A stretch of 5,242 bases of DNA from Candidatus Aminicenantota bacterium (lineage in GTDB: Bacteria > Acidobacteriota > Aminicenantia > Aminicenantales > Aminicenantaceae), in assembly GCA_016926925.1 (NCBI GenBank), contig JAFGNQ010000060.1:1-5242 (forward strand). Reading direction: 5' to 3'. The notes under the pieces are model-generated. The model was not told the DNA's origin and ran no database searches. It saw only the letters and a program-made list of their open reading frames with translations. Every line of letters begins with the position of its first letter. Within the stretch, counting starts at the first letter, position 1. The position numbers and the translations under genes were made by a program. Shown piece after piece: positions 1-5,242 of the stretch.

Positions 1-147
1 GAGGCCGAGTATGCCGACCGGATCATCATCATCCATAGAGGAAACATCATCGAAGAAGGCGAGCCGTCTTCCCTGCTGGAGAGGGAAGGAGTGGATTCTA
101 TAGAGATCCTATTCAAGCGGGCAGTGGAAAGTCATGAAACGCATTAA
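1..147 (+). CDS. ABC transporter ATP-binding protein, C-terminal fragment (5' end outside window)
   Basis: The first 48 codons in frame 1 read [20 protein letters not shown] and onward to a TAA stop at 145-147. This is the segment that follows the H-loop histidine in ABC ATPases (family pattern: TTH..EEAE..DRI.I...G.I...G.P), so only the end of the nucleotide-binding domain is present; Walker A, Walker B and the signature motif lie upstream of the window. The protein should sit on the cytoplasmic face and power the two permeases encoded directly downstream. Its last 14 bases overlap the first permease start at 134, which supports one operon and a single export complex of the YbhF/CcmA-DrrA type. 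The fragment is too short to tell whether it is a single- or double-domain ATPase, and the substrate is unknown. Confidence 0.88.
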   Translation, partial: EAEYADRIIIIHRGNIIEEGEPSSLLEREGVDSIEILFKRAVESHETH

Positions 148-1261
148 GGCCGTCATTACCAAAGAGTTCTTTCATATAATCAGGGACCCGCGGAGTCTGA
201 TCGTCATTTTTGCCCTACCGCTTCTTCAGATATTCATCTTTGGATTTGCCCTGTCTTTTGACGTGAAAAAAATCGAGACGGTGGTGATCGACGACTCCCA
301 CAGCGAACTGTCCAAGAATCTCATCCAGGCTTTTGCCAACAACTCCTATTATGTCTTGATCCCTCTGGAAAAGGGAGCTGCCGATGGAGCCAATGCTCTT
401 GAACAGGCCGAAACAATGCTTCGAGCGGGTCTCATCAAGCAATATCTTCATATACCGCAGGATTTTTCAGCCCATCTCCGAACGGGTCGAACAGCCAATG
501 TGGCCGCGGTCATCGACGGCTCCGATTCCAACATCGCCAATGTCGTCCATCAGTACAACGAGATGGTCCTCCTCGATTTCCTCTCCGGAAGGAACAGTCT
601 CGGTCAACTTCTGAGAGTCAGCACAAAGATGTATTTCAATCCGGAGGTGAAAAGCTCCTATTTTATCATTCCAGGACTGGTGGCGGTGATCACGATCATG
701 ATTTCCGCTTTGCTGACCTCCTTGAGTGTGGCCCGCGAAAAAGAATCGGGCTCGATCGAACTCCTGTTCATCTCTCCCTTGAAATCCAGGGAGATCATCA
801 TCGGGAAGACCCTGCCGTATGTGGTTGTGGCTTTGCTTGAAGGCACTGTCATCATGCTCGTAGCCAAGTTCGGATTCGGGATCCCGATCAGAGGAAACCT
901 ATTGATCCTTTTGCTGTTCTCCATAGTGTACGTCATTTCCGGGTTGTCGCTCGGGATCACGATCTCCACCTTGGCCGCCTCCCAAAAGGTGGCCATGATC
1001 GCTACCCTCCTGATAACGATGCTGCCATCGATTCTGCTCTCCGGCTTCATATTTCCCCTGGATGCTCTGAGCCCGCTCTTGCGTGCCTTCTCTTCTATTG
1101 TTCCGGCAACCTATTTTCTCCGTATCATTCGAGGGGTTGTTTTGAAGGGAGGCACCCTCAAGCATTATCTTCGGGAAGGGTTGATCCTCCTCGGATTCAG
1201 CCTTGTCCTGATAAATGTTGCCTCAGCAAAATTCTCTCGAGAAAGAAGAGCCAGCCGATGA
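134..1261 (+). CDS. ABC-2 type export permease, first subunit (YbhS-like)
   Basis: This 375-residue inner-membrane protein has the architecture of ABC-2 permeases with a large extracytoplasmic domain (ABC2_membrane_3-like; YbhS/YbhR/YhhJ group). The N-terminus ([20 protein letters not shown]) is the usual cytoplasmic amphipathic helix, followed by a first membrane helix at about 21-41. A soluble domain covers about 42-175 and includes the family motif DGSDSN (128-133). Five more helices lie at about 176-199, 226-250, 255-278, 287-309 and 347-365. The conserved [16 protein letters not shown] segment (201-216) before helix 3 is the presumed coupling region that contacts the ATPase. Length is normal for the family. 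The start is chosen because it gives the expected N-terminus; the ribosome site is weak (GGAAAG at 126-131, very close), so translation probably depends on coupling from the overlapping ATPase gene. It likely pairs with the next gene product as a heterodimer. Substrate is not determinable; relatives export drugs, cations or lipid-like compounds. Confidence 0.92.
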   Translation: MKRIKAVITKEFFHIIRDPRSLIVIFALPLLQIFIFGFALSFDVKKIETVVIDDSHSELSKNLIQAFANNSYYVLIPLEKGAADGANALEQAETMLRAGLIKQYLHIPQDFSAHLRTGRTANVAAVIDGSDSNIANVVHQYNEMVLLDFLSGRNSLGQLLRVSTKMYFNPEVKSSYFIIPGLVAVITIMISALLTSLSVAREKESGSIELLFISPLKSREIIIGKTLPYVVVALLEGTVIMLVAKFGFGIPIRGNLLILLLFSIVYVISGLSLGITISTLAASQKVAMIATLLITMLPSILLSGFIFPLDALSPLLRAFSSIVPATYFLRIIRGVVLKGGTLKHYLREGLILLGFSLVLINVASAKFSRERRASR

Positions 1262-2361
1262 GGATTCTCTACCTGCTGCGAAAAGAGATGATCGAGATTT
1301 TCCGTCAGAAGGAGATGCTGTTCATCATGTTCGTGGCGCCGGTCATACAGACCATCATTCTCGGGTTTGTGGTCACGACCGATATCAAGAACATACCGGT
1401 TCAGGTTGTGAATCTTTCCGTGAATAAAGCTGCCCAGAGGGTGATAGCCAGGATGGACAGTTCTTCATTGTTCGATGTCAAGAGGGTCACCCGCCGGCCG
1501 GAGGATTATATAGAGGTTTTTAAAAGAGGAGAAGTGCGCGCCATCATTATCATGCGGGATGGGCATGAAGGAAAGAGTAAGGCTTTTCCCTATCCGGAGA
1601 TTCAGATTCTCATGGACGGTTCGGATTCCAATACCGCATTGATCGCAGCCGGCTACTTCAACGGCATCACCAAGAAATACATTTTAGAAGATATCGGCAA
1701 GAGGGGACTGAAACCTCCCATAAACAGCCATACTTTAATCCGCTATAACCCCAATCTCACCAGTATCAATTATATGGGGCCGGGAATAGTGGCCCTTTTG
1801 CTGACGATCATTGCCATGTTCCTCACTTCTATCGGTCTGGTCCGTGAAAAGGAACAACAGACCATGGACACTCTTCTGATCAGCCGCTTGACCCCGATCG
1901 AAATATATATCGGCAAGGCCCTTCCGATGGCCATCCTGGGACTCATCGAGATGGGGATCGGGATTGTCGTCGTGCTCCTGGTTTTCAGAATCCCGCTTCG
2001 AGGGAACCTGCTGTTTCTGTTACTGGCGGCAGTGATTTTCCTTTTTGCCGTCCTGTCCTACTCCCTCCTGATTTCAACGCTGTGTTCAAGCCAGCAGCAG
2101 GCCCTCTTTTTCAGCTGGTTTTCCATGGTCATGTTCCTGATGCTTTCAGGTCTTTTCACGCCCTTGCAGAACATACCCCCTGCTTTGCGATGGCTGGCCG
2201 ATATCAACCCGCTTCGCTACCTCATCCAGATCATTCGAGAAATCTTTCTCAAGGGAAACGGGATCGCCTATTTCAGTCATGACCTGTTGATTCTGGGAGC
2301 GATTACTGTTGTGGTCCTGTCCTTTTCGCTCCTCAATTTCAAACGCCTTATTTCCAAATAA
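1258..2361 (+). CDS. ABC-2 type export permease, second subunit (YbhR-like)
   Basis: This 367-residue protein is a paralogue of the preceding permease, with the same layout: a cytoplasmic N-terminal helix ([13 protein letters not shown]), helix 1 at about 20-41, an extracytoplasmic domain at about 42-170 containing DGSDSN (120-125), then helices at about 172-194, 220-243, 249-273, 282-304 and 341-361. The coupling segment [16 protein letters not shown] (196-211) and the [20 protein letters not shown] stretch (297-316) before the last amphipathic region are typical of ABC-2 exporters. Its ATG overlaps the TGA of the first permease as ATGA (1258-1261), a classic translational coupling junction; a weak purine-rich site (AGAAGAG, 1244-1250) precedes it. 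It is inferred to form the second half of a permease heterodimer driven by the upstream ATPase. A periplasmic adaptor of the HlyD/YbhG type, commonly encoded in such operons, is not in this window and may lie upstream. The gene is intact and ends with TAA. Confidence 0.92.
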   Translation: MRILYLLRKEMIEIFRQKEMLFIMFVAPVIQTIILGFVVTTDIKNIPVQVVNLSVNKAAQRVIARMDSSSLFDVKRVTRRPEDYIEVFKRGEVRAIIIMRDGHEGKSKAFPYPEIQILMDGSDSNTALIAAGYFNGITKKYILEDIGKRGLKPPINSHTLIRYNPNLTSINYMGPGIVALLLTIIAMFLTSIGLVREKEQQTMDTLLISRLTPIEIYIGKALPMAILGLIEMGIGIVVVLLVFRIPLRGNLLFLLLAAVIFLFAVLSYSLLISTLCSSQQQALFFSWFSMVMFLMLSGLFTPLQNIPPALRWLADINPLRYLIQIIREIFLKGNGIAYFSHDLLILGAITVVVLSFSLLNFKRLISK

Positions 2362-2389
2362 ACGAGCCGGCTGTGAGGCCGTGTCCGAT

Positions 2390-2446
2390 GCAAATATCTA
2401 TTGCCAAATTCCCTATAATCGAGTAAAATAATACGATAATATTTGC
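2390..2446. repeat. 8-bp perfect inverted repeat bracketing the putative fusA promoter
   Basis: GCAAATAT at 2390-2397 is the exact reverse complement of ATATTTGC at 2439-2446, with a 41-nt spacer. The left arm ends just before the TTGCCA box and the right arm starts a few bases after the expected transcription start. Arms placed like this could be half-sites for a regulator, or chance in AT-rich DNA. A transcript starting from the promoter between the arms would lack the left arm, so an RNA hairpin is possible only in read-through transcripts from the exporter operon. Confidence 0.4.
2401..2429 (+). promoter_or_regulatory. Putative sigma70 promoter for fusA
   Basis: TTGCCA (2401-2406, four of six matches to TTGACA counting position by position is exceeded: only one mismatch) is followed after 17 nt by TAAAAT (2424-2429, one mismatch to TATAAT). 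This is near-ideal spacing, in an AT-rich spacer and upstream of fusA. Transcription would start near 2436, giving a leader of about 65-70 nt. Other -10-like hexamers sit close by (perfect TATAAT at 2414-2419, GATAAT at 2435-2440, TATGAT at 2453-2458), but none has a recognisable -35 box at the right distance. This is a motif reading only. Confidence 0.5.
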
Positions 2447-2488
2447 CTTTCTTATGATAATTTTTCCCCCTGAGTAAAAACAGTGATT

Positions 2489-2493
2489 GAGGA
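2489..2493 (+). promoter_or_regulatory. Ribosome binding site that decides the fusA start
   Basis: GAGGA lies 10 nt before the ATG at 2504, a slightly long but usable spacing. The in-frame GTG at 2483 lies upstream of this site and has only a poor GAG (2472-2474) in front of it. The ATG start also gives eight residues before the conserved [10 protein letters not shown], as expected for this EF-G type. The ATG is therefore preferred. Confidence 0.6.
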
Positions 2494-2503
2494 TTGTATA
2501 CAG

Positions 2504-4594
2504 ATGAACACGCTAAGAGAGAAGATGCGGAATATAGGGATCAGTGCGCACATCGATTCCGGGAAGACGACTCTGACCGAGCGGATTCTATTTTATACAA
2601 AAAAGATTCACAGAATCCATGAAGTTCGTGGACGGGACGGGGTGGGAGCCACCATGGATTCGATGGAACTGGAGAAGGAGAGGGGGATCACCATCACTTC
2701 GGCGGCCACTACCGTAAACTGGCGTGATCATGTGATCACCATTATCGACACACCGGGGCATGTGGATTTCACCATCGAGGTCGAGCGGTCCCTTCGTGTA
2801 CTGGACAGCGCCATTTTGGTTCTTTGTTCGGTCGGAGGAGTTCAGTCGCAGACAATCAGTGTCGACCGGCAGTTGCGGCGCTACAATATTCCCCGAATTG
2901 TGTTCATCAATAAATTGGATAGAGTCGGAGCCAACCCTTTCCAAGTGAAAGACCAGCTCAGAGAACGACTCGGTCACAACGCCGTCTTGATGCAAATCCC
3001 TATCGGACTCGAGGACAAGCACGAGGGTGTCGTGGATCTTGTGACGATGAAGGCCATCTATTTCGACGGTCCGGACGGCGAAATCGTCCTGATCAAAGAG
3101 ATTCCCTCCCAATTAAAGGAAGAAGCTCAAAAGCGGAGAGAGGAACTGCTCGATGCCGCCTCCCTATTTTCCGATGAGCTCATGGAAGCCATCCTCGATG
3201 GGCGCGAGACAGATGATCTCATTCATTTCGCTGTCCGAAAAGGAACCGTAAACCGGGAGCTGATCCCCGTTTTTATGGGATCCGCCTACAGGAACAAGGG
3301 GGTTCAACCTCTTTTAGATGCCGTCGTACGCTATCTTCCCAATCCGGATGATGTCGCAAACTTCGCTAAAGACATGAACAACGACGGAAAAGAGGTCCGA
3401 TTGGAATCCGATTCGGAGACCGGGGCGGTGGCGCTGGCCTTCAAATTGGAAGACGGTCCCTACGGCCAGCTTACGTATATTCGTATCTACCAGGGGGAGA
3501 TCAAAAAGGGAGATAAGCTTTACAACACGCGTTCTCAGGATACATTCCGCGTCGGCCGTCTGGTCAAGATACATGCCGACACGATGGCCGACATCCCGCG
3601 AGCGGTGAGCGGAGACATTGCTGCGCTCTTCGGTATCGAATGCCACTCGGGCGATACATTCGTCACTCCCGGTCTTAATTATTCCTTGACCTCGATTTTT
3701 GTTCCTGATCCGGTGATCTCGCTGGCGGTTCAACCTGTGGACACAAAAAGTTCGAACAACCTGGCAAAAGCATTGAACAGGTTTACCAAGGAAGATCCCA
3801 CCTTCAGAACGTATGTCGACCCCGAATCCAAACAGACGATAATTCAGGGCATGGGAGAGCTTCACCTGGATGTCTACATAGAGAGGATGAAGAGGGAATA
3901 CAAAGCGGAAGTCGAGACAGGTAAGCCACAGGTTGCTTATCGTGAAGCGGTCAGTCAGAGAGCCGAATTCGACCACACACACAAGAAGCAAACCGGAGGT
4001 GCCGGCCAGTTCGGCCGGGTCGAAGGTTACATCGAGCCTTTCAATGAGGGTCCCTACGAATTCGTGAATGACGTTAAGGGAGGACGCATCCCCAAGGAAT
4101 TCATCCCCTCGTGCGATAAGGGATTTCGGAAAGCCATCGAAAAAGGACCGCTCATCGGCTCTCCGATTACGAATGTGCGCGTCGTTCTCACAGATGGCCA
4201 ATACCATCCCGTCGATTCCTCGGACATAGCCTTCCAGGCTGCAGCCAGAGAGGCTTTCAGGCAGGTCTATATGAAAGCCAAACCCAATATTCTCGAACCC
4301 ATCATGAAACTTTCCGTGGAAGGACCGTCGGAGTTCATCGGGAATGTTTTTTCCAGCATCACTCAGAGGAGGGGAATCATCATCAGTTCGACCGAGGAGC
4401 GTAACTTTGTTAGGGTGGATGCAGAGGTGCCTTTGAGCGAGATGTTCGGTTATGCCACAACCCTCCGCTCTCTTACTCAGGGAAAGGCGGAATTCACTAT
4501 GGAATTTTTAAAATACGGGAAGATCCCGGCCCAAATTGCCGAGGCTTTAAGATCGGAATATCTGGAAAAGGAACGGAAGGAGTTTCCTTCATGA
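2504..4594 (+). CDS. fusA: Elongation factor G, spd/mitochondrial EFG1 type
   Basis: This 696-residue translational GTPase binds the ribosome and drives tRNA-mRNA translocation using GTP. All five G motifs are visible: AHIDSGKT (15-22), RGIT of switch I (60-63), DTPGH (82-86, catalytic His86), NKLD (136-139) and GSA (259-261). Domain II covers about 300-400, domain III about 410-480 (contains [10 protein letters not shown]), domain IV about 485-605 with the QTGGAGQFG loop and tip His568 in YHPVDSSD, and domain V follows with [16 protein letters not shown] and the [12 protein letters not shown] ending. Length is normal for EF-G. Ser19 in the P-loop, the [15 protein letters not shown] segment, NKLD instead of NKMD, and [16 protein letters not shown] match the spdEFG1/mtEFG1 subfamily rather than canonical EF-G (usually HIDAGKT and NKMD). 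Spirochaetal and mitochondrial EFG1 proteins of this group translocate, while a second paralogue (EFG2) handles ribosome recycling. The gene stands apart from rpsL, rpsG and tuf. An in-frame GTG at 2483 would add seven residues but is less likely. Confidence 0.97.
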   Translation: MNTLREKMRNIGISAHIDSGKTTLTERILFYTKKIHRIHEVRGRDGVGATMDSMELEKERGITITSAATTVNWRDHVITIIDTPGHVDFTIEVERSLRVLDSAILVLCSVGGVQSQTISVDRQLRRYNIPRIVFINKLDRVGANPFQVKDQLRERLGHNAVLMQIPIGLEDKHEGVVDLVTMKAIYFDGPDGEIVLIKEIPSQLKEEAQKRREELLDAASLFSDELMEAILDGRETDDLIHFAVRKGTVNRELIPVFMGSAYRNKGVQPLLDAVVRYLPNPDDVANFAKDMNNDGKEVRLESDSETGAVALAFKLEDGPYGQLTYIRIYQGEIKKGDKLYNTRSQDTFRVGRLVKIHADTMADIPRAVSGDIAALFGIECHSGDTFVTPGLNYSLTSIFVPDPVISLAVQPVDTKSSNNLAKALNRFTKEDPTFRTYVDPESKQTIIQGMGELHLDVYIERMKREYKAEVETGKPQVAYREAVSQRAEFDHTHKKQTGGAGQFGRVEGYIEPFNEGPYEFVNDVKGGRIPKEFIPSCDKGFRKAIEKGPLIGSPITNVRVVLTDGQYHPVDSSDIAFQAAAREAFRQVYMKAKPNILEPIMKLSVEGPSEFIGNVFSSITQRRGIIISSTEERNFVRVDAEVPLSEMFGYATTLRSLTQGKAEFTMEFLKYGKIPAQIAEALRSEYLEKERKEFPS
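4576..4590 (+). promoter_or_regulatory. Small hairpin covering a Shine-Dalgarno sequence at the end of fusA
   Basis: GAAGGA (4576-4581) and TCCTTC (4585-4590) are perfect reverse complements separated by GTT, so a six-pair stem can form right before the fusA stop. It contains AAGGAG (4577-4582), a good Shine-Dalgarno sequence 8 nt before the ATG at 4591. A ribosome finishing fusA would melt it. The stem is short and lies in codons for ERKEFPS, so it may be coincidental. Confidence 0.35.
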
Positions 4595-4617
4595 ATGTCA
4601 AGGAGGCGGGAAGATGA
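4591..4617 (+). CDS. Possible 8-codon coupling mini-ORF between fusA and the ATPase gene
   Basis: ATG at 4591 opens a frame encoding MNVKEAGR and ends at TGA 4615-4617. Its start overlaps the fusA stop as ATGA (4591-4594) and its stop overlaps the next gene's start as ATGA (4614-4617). AAGGAG (4577-4582) lies 8 nt upstream of its ATG. The peptide itself is unlikely to have a function; if translated, the frame would relay ribosomes from fusA to the ATPase gene. The alternative is that this is just a 19-nt intergenic gap with a chance frame, since the strong ribosome site for the ATPase must lie here anyway. No direct evidence of translation exists in the sequence. Confidence 0.22.
   Translation: MNVKEAGR
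4600..4606 (+). promoter_or_regulatory. Strong Shine-Dalgarno sequence for the ATPase gene
   Basis: AAGGAGG ends 7 nt before the ATG at 4614. It is the strongest ribosome site in the window, clearly better than the one before fusA, and fixes the start of the downstream ATPase gene. It suggests the ATPase can be translated efficiently even without coupling to fusA. Confidence 0.8.
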
Positions 4618-5242
4618 TTGAAAAAGAACTTGTCAGAAGGAGCCCTTTACGCATTCTCGAGAAATCTATTCACGGCGGCCTGGGTAAGGGAAACCTGGGA
4701 GTGCTGGCTTCCCGGAAGGGCGTCGGGAAAACGGCATGTCTTGTCCACATCGCCACCGACAAACTGTTTCAAGAGAAGCCTGTAATCCATGTCTCCTATG
4801 CCAGCCGTGTGGATTACATAATGGGCTGGTACGAAGATATCTTTAGAGAGATCGCTTTGAAGCGGCAGTTGAAGTCGGCTCTGGATATCCATAATGAGAT
4901 CATCCGAAACCGCGTGATCATGAATTTCAAACAGGACGCCGCCCAAACGGGACAGGTATTGAAGAGCATTGAAGCGATGATCGACTGCGGGAACTTCCCC
5001 GCTGATGCCATCATAGTGGACGGCTATGATTTTGCCAGATCTACGGTCGAGGATCTTCAAAAATTCAAAGATTTTGCCCAAAGAGCAGGGGTTGAGGTCT
5101 GGTTCAGCGCCTCTTTGAAGAGCGAAGAACCCTTGTTTGATGAGAAGGGAATTCCTATCGAGCTCAAAGATTATTTGGACCGGATCGATGTGCTCATCAC
5201 CCTTGTCTACCGCGACGATCATATCCGCCTGAGCCTGGTCAA
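4614..5242 (+). CDS. Uncharacterised RecA-like P-loop ATPase, N-terminal 209 residues (3' end outside window)
   Basis: An open frame runs from ATG 4614 to the window edge without a stop (209 complete codons plus two bases). It begins [20 protein letters not shown], then GGLGKGNLGVLASRKGVGKT. Residues 33-40 (SRKGVGKT) form a Walker A loop after a beta strand (GVLA), and AIIVD (132-136) is a Walker B strand ending in Asp136. The next strand is VEVWFSASLK (160-169), and the visible end, IDVLITLVYRDDHIRLSLVK, resembles the last strands of RecA/KaiC/RadA-type cores ('ADvvi.l......r.l.vvK'). I infer a soluble cytoplasmic RecA-superfamily ATPase that is nearly complete here. No membrane segment, zinc finger or DNA-binding motif is visible. 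I do not recognise a named family; such proteins are usually annotated as hypothetical. Its position 19 nt after fusA, with ATGA-type junctions, indicates the same transcript and a possible link to translation or its regulation. Frames on the opposite strand over this region are shadows. Confidence 0.85.
   Translation, partial: MIEKELVRRSPLRILEKSIHGGLGKGNLGVLASRKGVGKTACLVHIATDKLFQEKPVIHVSYASRVDYIMGWYEDIFREIALKRQLKSALDIHNEIIRNRVIMNFKQDAAQTGQVLKSIEAMIDCGNFPADAIIVDGYDFARSTVEDLQKFKDFAQRAGVEVWFSASLKSEEPLFDEKGIPIELKDYLDRIDVLITLVYRDDHIRLSLV

Noticed and set aside
2368..2381. CGGC-TGTGAG-GCCG hairpin just after the second permease, as a terminator
   Set aside because: The stem is only four pairs and no T run follows, so it does not qualify as an intrinsic terminator.
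2483..2503. GTG at 2483 as the fusA start
   Set aside because: It has a poorer ribosome site than the ATG at 2504 and adds seven residues not expected before [10 protein letters not shown]; kept only as an alternative.
2588..3112. 174-codon open frame on the minus strand
   Set aside because: Antisense to the EF-G GTPase domain; composition and sequence are those of a shadow frame.
3314..4207. 297-codon open frame on the minus strand
   Set aside because: Fully antisense to conserved EF-G domains II-IV; no protein family features. Shadow frame.
2504..4594. EF-G-like ribosomal protection protein (Tet(M)/Tet(O) type) or EFG2
   Set aside because: The G domain and domain IV match EFG1 throughout ([34 protein letters not shown]), and the length is that of EF-G.
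4647..5222. 191-codon open frame on the minus strand
   Set aside because: It lies opposite a + strand frame with Walker A and B motifs and a strong ribosome site; its translation has no recognisable motif. It is a shadow of the ATPase gene.
1..5242. CRISPR array, tRNA or rRNA genes, insertion sequence or prophage
   Set aside because: No repeated spacer units, tRNA-like cloverleaf, rRNA stretch, transposase or terminal repeats were seen; the window is almost fully occupied by intact housekeeping-type genes.

Overview
The window reads as a bacterial chromosome segment with all genes on the + strand, densely packed and with no sign of mobile DNA. The best hint of the host is the elongation factor G gene. 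Its protein is of the spd/mitochondrial EFG1 type (P-loop AHIDSGKT, G4 motif NKLD, '[16 protein letters not shown]' in the G domain). From established knowledge, this subfamily occurs in spirochaetes, planctomycetes and the former Deltaproteobacteria, and as mitochondrial EF-G1. Together with moderate GC content and the YbhF/S/R-type exporter, I infer a Desulfobacterota-like (delta-proteobacterial) organism; this is an inference, not a proof.

Region 1 (1-2361) is the end of an export operon: the C-terminal tail of an ABC ATPase (1-147), then two homologous six-helix ABC-2 permeases (134-1261 and 1258-2361). The genes overlap by 14 and 4 bases, so they are almost certainly one translation-coupled unit encoding an ATPase plus a permease heterodimer. 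The substrate cannot be read from the sequence.

Region 2 (2362-2503) is an AT-rich spacer between the exporter operon and fusA. It holds a plausible sigma70 promoter (TTGCCA-17 nt-TAAAAT) bracketed by an 8-bp perfect inverted repeat (GCAAATAT / ATATTTGC). No convincing intrinsic terminator for the exporter operon is visible.

Region 3 (2504-5242) is a second transcription unit: fusA (EF-G, 696 aa from the preferred ATG), then an uncharacterised RecA-like P-loop ATPase that runs off the right edge. The fusA copy is not next to rpsL, rpsG or tuf. The 19-nt gap between fusA and the ATPase is exactly filled by an 8-codon reading frame. Its start overlaps the fusA stop as ATGA, its stop overlaps the ATPase start as ATGA, and it has its own Shine-Dalgarno sequence inside a small hairpin. 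This layout suggests stop-restart coupling of the ATPase to EF-G synthesis. The ATPase and its link to EF-G are the most interesting part of the window.
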